Assembly: GCA_002482775.1 (NCBI GenBank)
Contig: DLGQ01000015.1
Span: forward strand, 27,887-86,547
Length of the DNA: 58,661 nt
Reading direction: 5' to 3'
Source: Flavobacteriales bacterium UBA7690
Lineage (GTDB): Bacteria; Bacteroidota; Bacteroidia; Flavobacteriales_F; PHOS-HE28
Part shown: positions 1 through 12,000 of the stretch, piece by piece
Layout of the letters: each line of letters opens with the position of its first letter
How positions within the stretch are numbered: the stretch's first letter is position 1
Notes under the pieces: model-generated
The model's input: only the letters and a program-made list of their open reading frames with translations
Told to the model about the DNA's origin: nothing
Database searches by the model: none
Made by a program: the position numbers and the translations under genes

Positions 1-1
1 G

Positions 2-3000
2 CTGACCCTGACCTTGACGAGCACGGGCAACGGCAATTGTAATGCTGTTTCCGCGAGTCGCGTGATCACCTTCACGCCAGCTCCTGTTGTGGATGCCGGT
101 GTGAATGCATCGGTCTGCTCCAACAACAGCGCGATCAGCTTGAACGGATCTGTGACCGGCGCTACCGGAGGAACATGGACGGGCGGCACAGGAGCCTACG
201 CTCCGAACAACACTTCGCTGAACGCGACCTACACGCCAAGCGCCGCTGAACGTACTGCTGGAACGGTGACACTCACCTTGACCAGCACTGGCAATGGTAA
301 TTGCAATGCGGTAACCGATCAAGTGACCTTCACGATCACACCTGCACCTACGGCGAACGCTGGTGCGGACCAGTCCTTGTGCAGCAACAATGCGGTGGCC
401 ACACTCGGTGGATCATTCACCATTGCTACCGGCGGTGTGTGGAGCGGTGGCAACGGGAGCTTCGATCCGAGCACCACCAACATGAACGCGACCTACACGC
501 CTACGGCGGCGGAGATCGCGACGGGCAACGTGACGCTCACACTCACCACGACGGGCAACGGTACTTGCAACCAGGTCACGGACAACATCACCTTGAACTT
601 CACGCCTTCGCCGGTAGTGAACACGGGTGCTGCTGTTTCGCTGTGCGCCAACAACGCATCGGTTTCCTTGAACGGAAGCGTAAGCGGTGCAACGGGTGGA
701 GTATGGTCCGGCGGTGCTGGATCCTTCACACCGAACAACACCACGCTCAACGCGACCTACACACCAACAGCAGGCGAGATCGCATCGGGCACGCTGACCC
801 TGACCTTGACGAGCACCGGCAATGGGAATTGCAACGCTGTTGCTGCGAGCCGTGTGATCACCTTCACGCCGGCCCCTGTGGTGAACGCCGGTGCGAACGC
901 ATCGGTCTGTGCGAACAACAGCGCGATCAGCTTGAACGGTTCTGTTACCGGTGCTACCGGTGGAACGTGGACCGGTGGAGCGGGCACGTATGCGCCGAAC
1001 AACACCACGTTGAACGCGACCTACACACCAACGGCTGCCGAGCGCACCGCTGGGACGGTTACGCTCACCTTGACCAGCACCGGCAATGGGAACTGCAATG
1101 CCGTCGCTGATCAAGTGACCTTCACGATCACACCTGCACCAACTGCTAATGCAGGCACGGACCAGACACTTTGCAGCAACAACCCTGTGGCCACATTGAA
1201 CGGCAGCTTCACCGTGGCAACAGGCGGTGTGTGGAGCGGCGGCAATGGCAGCTTCGATCCGAGCACCACCAACATGAACGCGACCTACACGCCCACGGCG
1301 GCTGAGATCGCGAACGGTAGCGTGACACTCACGTTGACGACGACCGGCAACGGATCATGCAACCAGGTGACCGACAACATCACCTTGAACTTCACGCCTT
1401 CGCCGGTGGTGAATGCGGGTGCTGATGTAACGCGCTGCGCGAATAATGCATCCATTGCACTCAATGGAAGTGTGACCGTAGCGAGCGGTGGCGTTTGGAC
1501 CGGTGGTTTGGGAAGCTACACGCCGAACAACAGCACGCTCAACGCGACCTACACACCGACCGCAGCCGAGATCGCCGCAGGCACCCTGACGCTCACCTTG
1601 ACCAGCACGGGCAATGGCACTTGCAACGCTGTATCGGACAGCCGTGTGATCACCTTCACACCCGCACCAACGGTCGATGCTGGAGCGAACGGAACCGTGT
1701 GCGCGAACAACAGCGCGATCATCCTGAACGGTGCAGTGACCATCGCCACCGGCGCGATCTGGAGCGGCGGCACGGGCACCTTCAACCCGAACAACAGCAC
1801 GCTGAACGCGACCTACACACCGAGCGCTGCCGAGCGCACGGCGGGAACGGTCACGCTGACATTGAGCAGCATCGGCAATGGCATCTGCAACGCCGTGAGC
1901 GATCAGGTGACCTTCACCATCACACCGGCACCGACCGTAACGGCTGGCGCGGATCAAACACTCTGCGGCAACAATGCGAACGCCACCTTGATCGGTGGTT
2001 ATACGGTTGCCACGGGCATCGTGTGGAGCGGTGGCGCAGGCACCTTCACGCCCGGCAACACGGCGGTGAATCCGGTGTACACACCAACTGCCACAGAGAT
2101 CGCGAACGGCAGCATCACACTGACGGCAACGACAACCGGTGTGGGCTCTTGCACTGCTGTGAGCGATGCCATGACCATCACCTTCACACCTGCACCTACG
2201 GCCAACGCTGGTGCGGATGTAACGCTGTGCGCGAACAATGCGAGCGTTGCCCTGAGCGGTAGCATCACCCTGGCGACGGGCGGTGTGTGGAGCGGTGGCG
2301 CCGGAACCTATTCGCCGAACAACACGGCACTGAACGCGACCTACACGCCTACCGCTGCGGAACTCGCAGGGGGCATCCTCACCCTGACCTTGAGCACCAC
2401 TGGCAACGGCACGTGCAACCCCGCGACCGATAGCCGTGTGATCACCTTCACGCCTGCACCGATCGTCAACGCTGGTGCGAACGGAGCCGTCTGCGCGAAT
2501 GCTTCCACTATCACCTTGAACGGCTCTGTTTCCGGAGCTGGTGGCGGTATCTGGAGCGGTGGCACGGGCACCTTCACGCCGAACAACACCACACTGAACG
2601 CAACCTATGTTCCCAGCGCGGCTGAACGTACCGCGGGTACTGTAACGCTCACGCTCACCAGCACCGGCAACGGTCTGTGCAACGCGGTGAACGATGCGGT
2701 GACCTACACGATCTCACCAGCACCAACGGCCAACGCCGGTGCGGACCAAACGCTGTGCAGCAACAACCCTGTGGCGACCTTGAGCGGTGGTTACACGGTT
2801 GCGACCGGTGCGTTTTGGAGCGGTGGCGCAGGCACCTTCTTCCCGAGTACGATCAACATGAACGCGACCTACACGCCTACGGCGGCGGAGATCGCGAACG
2901 GTAGCGTGACGCTCACCCTCACCACCACGGGCAACGGTCTGTGCGTGGCAGTGAGCGACAACATCATCTTGAACTTCACGCCTTCGCCAACTGCCAACGC

Positions 3001-6000
3001 AGGCGCCGATGCATCGGTCTGTGTGAACAACCCGAGCGTTGCTTTGAACGGCGGGGTGACCATCGCCACGGGCGGTATCTGGTCCGGCGGTGCGGGATCC
3101 TTCACACCGAACAACACGGCCCTGAATGGCACCTACACACCAACGGCCGCTGAACTCGCGGCAGGCACCATCACGTTGACATTGACCACCACGGGCAATG
3201 GCAATTGTGTATCGGCTTCCGATAGTCGGGTGATCACCTTCACGCCAGCGCCGATCGTGAACGCCGGTACGGCAGGAACGGTTTGCGCGAACGCGCCGCT
3301 GATGAGCTTGAACGGCAGCGTGAGCGGTGCTACGGGTGCCATCTGGAGTGCTGGCGCTGGAACCTTCACACCGAACAACACCACGCTGAACGCGACCTAC
3401 ACACCCACCGCTGCGGAGATCGCCAACGGCAGTGTGACCTTCACCTTGACCTCTGCTGGCAATGGCAATTGCAGCGCAGTTACGAGCCAAGTCACCTACA
3501 CGATCACACCAGCACCAACAGCTAACGCCGGTGCGAACATCTCGCTCTGCTCGAACAATGCGAATGCTGCGCTGAACGGAAGTGTTTCTGTTGCGACAGG
3601 TGGCATCTGGAGCGGCGGCAACGGCACTTACGCGCCAAGCAGCACCAACCTCGGTGCGGTGTACACGCCAAGCGCTGCGGAGATAGCGAACGGAAACGTT
3701 ACGCTGACCTTGACCACCACGGGCAATGGCTTGTGTACTGCGGTCACCGATAACGTTCTGCTGACCTTCACGCCTGCACCCACGGTGAACGCCGGTGCGG
3801 ATGTTTCCATCTGTGCCAACAACGCTGCTGTCGCTTTGAGCGGAACGGTGGGCGGTGCAACGGGTGGTGTTTGGAGCGGCGGCAATGGGTCCTTCACGCC
3901 GAACAACACGGCCCTGAATGCGACCTACACGCCCACGCCTGCCGAGATCGCCAATGGAATTCTCACGCTTACGCTGAGCACTACGGGTAACGGCAATTGC
4001 AATGCGGTATCCGATGAACGTGTGATCACTTTCACGCCTGCACCGACGGTGAACGCTGGTGTGAACGGTACGGTGTGCGCGAACAACTCCGCGATCACCC
4101 TGGCCGGTACCGTAGTGGGAGCCACCGGTGGTGTTTGGAGTGGCGGCGCAGGAAGCTTCGCACCGAACAACGCTACGCTGAACGCTGTGTATACACCTAC
4201 AGCCACTGAACGCACTGCAGGCAGTGTGAACCTGACCTTGACCAGCACCGGCAATGGCAACTGCAGCGCGGTGAGCGATCAGGTGTTGTGGACCATCAGC
4301 CCTGCGCCAACAGCGAACGCGGGTGTGGATCAAACCCTTTGCGCGAACAACACGGTGGCCACCTTGAACGGCGGTTTCACAGTGGCGACGGGTGGTGTGT
4401 GGAGCGGCGGTGCCGGGACCTTCAGCCCGAGCAACACCAACATGAACGCGACCTACACGCCCACGGCGGCGGAGATCGCGAACGGCAACGTGACGCTCAC
4501 CTTGACCACCACGGGTAACGGCCTGTGCAACCAGGTGAGCGACAACATCATCCTGAACTTCACGCCAGCACCGGTGGTGAACGCTGGTTTAGATGCGAGC
4601 TTCTGCGCGAACAACGCAGCGATCGCCTTGAACGGCACCGTCACCATCGCAAGCGGTGGGATCTGGAGCGGTGGCCTCGGCAGCTTCACGCCGAACAACA
4701 CCACGCTCAATGCGACCTACACGCCAACACCGGCTGAGATCGCTGCGGGCACGCTCACGCTGACCTTGACGAGCACGGGTAACAACAACTGCACAGCGGT
4801 ATCCGATAGTCGCGTGATCACCTTCACACCTGCACCGACCGTGGATGCCGGTGCGAACGGAACGGTCTGCTCCAACAACGCTGCGATCAGCTTGAACGGC
4901 AGCATAACCATCGCGACCGGAGCCATCTGGAGCGGCGGTACGGGCACTTTCTCACCGAACAACAGCACCCTGAACGCGACATACACACCGAGCGCCGCTG
5001 AACGCACAGCCGGTACGGTAACGCTTACGCTGACCACGGCGGGCAACGGAAACTGCTCGGCTGTGAGTGATCAGGTCACCTTCAGTATCACGGCAGCGCC
5101 AACCGCGAACGCGGGTGCTGATCGTGTGCTTTGTGCGAACAATGCTTCCACCGGATTGTCCGGCGCGTTCTCCATCGCAACTGGCGGTGTGTGGAGCGGT
5201 GGTAACGGAACATTCGATCCGAGCACCACGAACATGAGCGCGATCTATACGCCGACTGCGGCGGAGATCACCGCAGGAAGTGTCACGCTCACGCTTACCA
5301 CCACCGGCAACGGATTGTGCAATGCGGTGACGGATCAAGTAGTGCTCACCTTCACCGATGCGCCATCGGCCAACGCGGGACCCGATGTGACGGTGTGCGC
5401 GAACAACGCGGCTATCGCTCTCGGCGGAAGTGTGGTGACCGCAACAGGCGGTGTGTGGAGCGGTGGAACGGGAACCTTCTCGCCCAACGCCAACACGCTG
5501 AACGCGACCTACACGCCCGGCGCTGCGGACATCGCTTCGGGACAGATCACCTTGACCTTGACCACAACGGGCAATGGCAACTGCGCACCTGCAACGGATA
5601 CGCGTGTCATCACCTACACGCCTGCGCCCATCGTGAACGCTAGTGTGGATGGCGTAGTCTGCGCGAACGCACCGCTGATCAACTTGAACGGTACCGTGAA
5701 CGGTGCGGTGGGTGGTGTGTGGAGCGTTGGTGCCGGTGTGTTCACCCCGAACAACATCACACTGAATGCGACCTACATGCCAACCGCTGCGCAGATCGCC
5801 AGTGGCAGTGTGACCCTCACGCTCACCAGCGCGGGTAACGGCCTCTGCAATGCCGTGACCGATCAAGTGACCTTCACCATCACCCCAGCACCAACGGTGA
5901 ATGCGGGTGTGGACCAAACGCTCTGCGGAAACAACGCGAACGCTGTATTGAATGCTGCGATCACGGTGGCAACGGGCGTGCAATGGTCCGGCGGTTCCGG

Positions 6001-9000
6001 TCTGTACGCACCAGGAAGCACAGCGCAGAACATCACGTATTCGCCTTCGCCGATCGAGATCGCGAACGGCAGCGTGACACTCACTGTGACCACTACCGGC
6101 AACGGCAATTGCGGTGCGGTAAGCGATCAAGTGACGCTGACCTTCACCAATGCCCCGATGGCCAACGCCGGTCCGGACCAAACGGTGAGCAGTAACAACG
6201 CCAACACCACGTTGGCTGGCACGTTCAGCATCGCCACGGGCATCGTGTGGAGCGGTGGCGCGGGCACCTACAACCCGAACAACACCACCGCCAACGCGGT
6301 GTACACGCCGACCAACGCGGAGATCGCCGCAGGTAGTGTGACCTTGACGATGACCACCACGGGCAATGGAGCCTGCGCGCCTTCGAGCGACCAGATGACG
6401 ATCACCTTCGGCGCAGCACCTACTGCGAACGCAGGAGCCGATCAGACCATTTGTGCGAACAACGCCAGTGTGGTGTTGAACGGCCAAGTAGCGATCGCGA
6501 CCGGCGGTATCTGGAGCGGTGGTACGGGAACGTATACGCCGAACAGCGGTGCGCTCAACGCGACCTATGTGCCGAGCGCGGCCGAGATCGCTGCGGGTAC
6601 GGTTACGCTCACGCTCACCACGGTTGGCAACGGCAACAGCAATCCGGTGAGCGATCAGATGACGATCACCATCACGCCAGCACCTGTCGTGAACGCTGGT
6701 GCGAACCTCACGGTATGCGCCAACCAATCCACCGCGCAACTCGCCGGTATCGTGAACAACGCGACCGGTGGTGCGTGGAGTGGTGGATCGGGCACCTTCA
6801 ACCCGAGCAATACCAACCTGAACGCGACCTACACACCTACTCCTGGTGAGATCGCGGCAGGCACCGTAACGCTCACACTGACCAGTACCGGAAACGGTCT
6901 GTGCAATGCGGTGAGCGATCAAGTGGTGATCAACATCGCGCCGGCGCCGGTGGTTAACGCCGGTCTCGATGCAACGGTCTGCACGAACAACGCTGCGGTA
7001 CAACTGTCGGCTACGGTAAGCAATGCAGGCGGCGGTATCTGGAGCGGTGGCACCGGCGGATTCTCCCCGAGCATCACGGCCCTCAACGCGGTCTACACGC
7101 CAAGCACAACTGAACTGAATAACGGATCGGTCACCTTGAGCTTGACCAGCACCGGCAACGGATCCTGTGCCCAGGTCACGGATCAGGTCTTCATCGTCTT
7201 CACACAAACGCCGGTAGTGAATGCCGCTACGGATGTCACTGTCTGCGCGAATGGTGCCTCGGTGAACCTGAACGGATCGGTGACGATCGCGGGTGGTGGT
7301 GTCTGGAGCGGCGGCGGTGGAACTTTCAGCCCGAACGCGAATACACTGAACGGGACCTACACACCAAGCCCTGCGGAAGTAGCACTGGGTACTGCAACCC
7401 TCACGCTCACCTCCACACAGAACGGTCTGTGCAACGCCGTGAGCGATGCCATGACGATCACCATCATCGCGGCACCTGTCGCCGATGCGGGCAACAATCT
7501 CTTCGTGTGCAGCAATAATCCAAGTGTTCAACTTGGTGGTAGTGTGGCCGGAGCAGGCGGTGGCCAATGGAGTGGTGGTGCGGGCACCTTCACACCTTCC
7601 ATAGCCTCTCTGAATGCCGTGTACACACCAACACCTGCGGAGATCGCGGCGGGCACGTTGACGCTCACACTGACGACCATCGGTAACGGTAACTGTGTAC
7701 CGGTCACGGACAATGTGCTGATCACTTTCACCGCAGCACCAACGGCGGAAGCTGGAACGGGTGCGGTGTTCTGCGCGAACAACGCGGGCATCCAATTGAA
7801 CGGCAGTGTTACCGTGGCCAATGGAGGCTCGTGGTCCGGCGCGCAAGGCACCTTCACGCCGAACGCGAACAGCCTGAATGCGGTGTATGCTCCTTCCGTG
7901 GGTGAACTCGCCGCTGGTAGTGTGACCTTGACCTTGACCACCACAGGCAACAATGGTTGCACCTCGGTGAGCGATCAGGTGACCTACACCTTCACGCCTG
8001 CACCAACGGCCAACGCCGGTGTGGACCTGAACAGTTGCGCGAACAGCGCGACCGTTCAGTTGAATGGTGCGATCACTGTAGCTACGGGAGGACTCTGGAC
8101 CGGTGGAACTGGCGGCTTCAACCCGAACAACAGCACGCTGAATGCGACCTACACGCCGAGCGCTGCAGAGATCGCGGCGGGAACCGCAACACTGACGTTG
8201 ACCACTGTGGGCAATGGTACGTGCACCGCGGTGAGCGACCAGGTGGTGATCACCATCGCTCCCTCGCCGATCGTTAATGCGGGCGCCAACCAGTCCGTGT
8301 GCGCCAACAACGCTACGGTGCAAATGAACGGTTCTGTGCTGAACGCTGCCGGTGGAACATGGAGCGGTGGCGGCACCTTCAGCCCATCCTCGAGTGTTCT
8401 CAGCCCAAGCTACATACCAAGTGCTGCGGAGATCGCCGCTGGCGTGGCAACACTCACCTTGACCAGCACGGGCAACGGTCTGTGCAATGCGGTAAGCGAT
8501 CAGGTGGTGATCACGATCACGCCGGCTCCTGTTGTGGAAGCAGGTGTGGGCGGTGTGTACTGCATGAACAATGCGAACATCCAGCTCGCGGGCAGTATCA
8601 CCGTAGCGAATGGCGGTACCTGGTCCGGTGCGCAAGGCACCTTCACGCCGAACGCGAATGCACTGAACGCGGTGTACACGCCATCGGTCGGGGAACTTGC
8701 TGCTGGCAGTGTGACGATCACCCTCACTTCGACCGGGAACAACGGTTGTGTGGCCGTGAGCGACCAAGTCACGTACACCTTCACCCCTGCACCAACAGCG
8801 AACGCCGGTTCGGACCTCAACAGCTGCGCGAACAACGCGGTGGTGCAATTGAACGGTGCGATCACCGTATCGACGGGTGGCCTGTGGAGCGGTGGAACGG
8901 GAACCTTCAACCCGAACAACAGCACGCTGAACGCCACCTATACACCGAGCGCGTCCGAGATCGCTGCGGGTACGGCAACGCTCACGTTGACAACTGTCGG

Positions 9001-12000
9001 CAACGGCCTCTGCACAGCGGTGAGCGACCAGGTATCGATCACCATCGCACCTGCGCCGATCGTGGATGCCGGTACTGCCATCCAAGTGTGCGCGAACAAC
9101 GCGAACGCACAATTGAACGGTTCCGTGCTGAATGCTACAGGCGCGATCTGGAGCGGTGCGGGAACCTTCAGCCCGAACCCGACCACGTTGAACGCGGTGT
9201 ACACACCAACTGCTGCTGAGGTGGCTGCTGGCACTGCCACAGTGATCCTCTCCAGCACGGGCAATGGGCTCTGTGTCGCGGTTGCGGATAACGTCACCAT
9301 CACCTTCACACCAGCTCCTGTCGTGGAAGCGGGTGTTCCACAAACGCTCTGCGCGAACAACGCTGCGGTGCAACTGGCCGGAAGTGTAACGGGATCGACC
9401 GGCGGCAACTGGAGCGGTGGTGCGGGCACCTTCGCCCCGAACTCGAATGCACTGAACAGCGTGTACACGCCGAGCAATGCGGAGATCAACGCGGGCAGCC
9501 TCTGGTTGTTCCTCACGTCCACTGGCAATGGTGGTTGCAACGCTGCGCGCGATTCCGTGCAGGTGTTCTTCACCCCGGCTCCCACCGTGAACGCTGGAGC
9601 CAATGCGCACGTCTGTGCCAATGCAGCTGAAGTGGTGTTGAACGGTGCAGTGACCGTTGCGACAGGTGGTGCATGGAGCGGAGGAGCGGGGAGCTTCAAC
9701 CCGAACAACACGGCATTGAACGCGACCTACACGCCGAGCCTAGGTGAGATCGCCGCAGGCCAGGTGACACTCACGCTCACTACCACCGGCATCGGTAACT
9801 GCATCGCTGTGCAAGATCAAATGGTCATCACCATCGATCCCATTCCGGTCGTGAACGCCGGTCCTGACCAATCGATCTGCGCCAACAATCCGAACCTGCA
9901 ACTGAACGGCTTCGTGGGCAACGCATCCGGGGCCATCTGGAGCGGCGGAAGTGGCATCTACGTGTCGGGCGCTACGGCCACCGCCACGCAATACCAGCCA
10001 ACGGCGGCTGAGATCGCTGCGGGTTCCATCACCTTCACCTTGACCAGCACGGGCACTACGATCTGCGATGCCATGAGCGACCAGATGACGATCACCTTCA
10101 CCGGAGCTCCCGTTGTGGATGCCGGTGTGGACTTGGCGATCTGCGCGAACAACAGCGCGGTGCAACTGAACGGCAACGTGACCAACGCCAACGGTGTTGT
10201 GTGGTCCGGCGGGGATGGTACTTACTCGCCAGCGAGCAACGTGTTCGCTCCGGTGTACACCCCGACCGCCGCTGAAGTGGCCGCCGGTAGCGTGACCCTG
10301 ACCTTGACCAGCACTGGCAACAGCAACTGCTTCGCGGTGAACGACCAAGTGCTGATCACCTTCACGCCAGCGCCTGTGGCGAACGCCGGTATCGACCTCG
10401 ACATGTGCGAGAATAACCCGGTGGTGACCTTGAGTGGTTCGATGACCGTGGCAGTGGGCGGAACGTGGAGTGGTGGTCTGGGCACGTATACTCCGGATGC
10501 CAATACACTGAACGCACAATACACGCTCACACCATTCGAATTGCAACAGGGCGGCGTAACGCTCACCTTGACCAGCACCGGCAATGGCAATTGCCTGGCC
10601 GTGAACGACCAGGTGACGATCAACGTGACGCCTGCACCTGTAGTGAACGCTGGAGCCGATATCACCGCTTGCTCCAACGAATTGGATTTGCCGCTGAACG
10701 GAACAGTGAGCGCTGGTGCGACAACGGGCGAATGGAGCACTTCGGGTACGGGCACCTTCTTCCCGAACGCGAACATCCTGAATGCGACCTACATCGCCAG
10801 CAGCCTCGATTCGCTGAACGGCAGTGTGGACCTCACGCTCACCACCACCAACAACGGTCTGTGCACGGGTGTAAGTGATGTGCTGACGTTGACCATCCTG
10901 CCGAACGCGATCGCGAACGCCGGTGTGGACCAAGTGGTGTGTGCTTCGGAAACGAGCATTGCGCTCAATGGCACCATCACCGGTAACGCCACGCAAGGCA
11001 CCTGGACCACCAACGGTGCCGGAAGCTTCGCACCGAATGCCGATGCGGCCAATGCGGTATACACCATCGCGCCGAGCGATGCGCTGAATGGCACGGTCAC
11101 TTTCACCTGGAGCGTGAACAGTTGTGACAACGCGATGGATCAGATGACATTGACCATCGTACCGGAGTCGCAAGCCAATGCAGGCAACGACCTGGTTGTG
11201 TGTGTGGATGACCTGGATGTGCTGATCAACGGTAGTGTAAGTGGTGCTTCCACCACGGGGATTTGGAGCACGCTCGGTACCGGAACATTCCAGAACGCTG
11301 CCAGTGCCTTGGCGAACATCTACAACGCCAGCGTGCAGGATTCCCTTGCCACCGGTGTGGACCTGATCCTCACGGCGACCGGCACGAGTGTTTGCCCAGC
11401 TGCGGTGGACACCATCCACATCGACATCCTGCCGTTCGGTACGGTGAACGCCGGTACGGACCTCAGCTACTGTGCGAACAGCGCCGTGGTGCAGTTGAAC
11501 GGATCGCTTATTGGTGATGCCACGACCATCCAATGGAGCACCTCGGGCTCGGGTCAGTTCTTCCCGAACAATGCGGTACTCACTCCGACGTACATCCCGA
11601 GCGCTACGGACGCCATCCTCGGCAACATCACGCTCACACTGAGCGCACTGAACAGCTGCAATGCGGCAACGGATGCGCTGGTACTGGAACTCACGCCTGC
11701 ACCGGTAGTGAACGCAGGAGCTGATCAGACCTACTGCAACCAAGTGAGCACCTTCGATCTGAACGGGACGATCAGCGGCATCACCAGCACGGGTATTTGG
11801 AGCACCACCGGTACGGGCACCATCGCCAACGCTGGAGCGCTCAACACGACCTACGCTGCAAGTGCTGCTGACATCGCTGCTGGCGAGATCACTTTCACGT
11901 TGACCTCGCTGAACAACGCGAACTGCAACGCGGTGACCGATGAGATGACGATCTACCTCACCGACGGACTGGCTGCGAACGCTGGTCCTGACCAGAGCGT

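Noticed and set aside
4952..9610. A 1552-codon open frame on the minus strand under the adhesin repeats, with similar long frames at 2714-4333 and 9740-12265.
   Set aside because: They are the complement of the repeat codons. Their translations are Arg/His-rich repeats of the same 264-bp period with no family signature, while the sense frame has clear domains.
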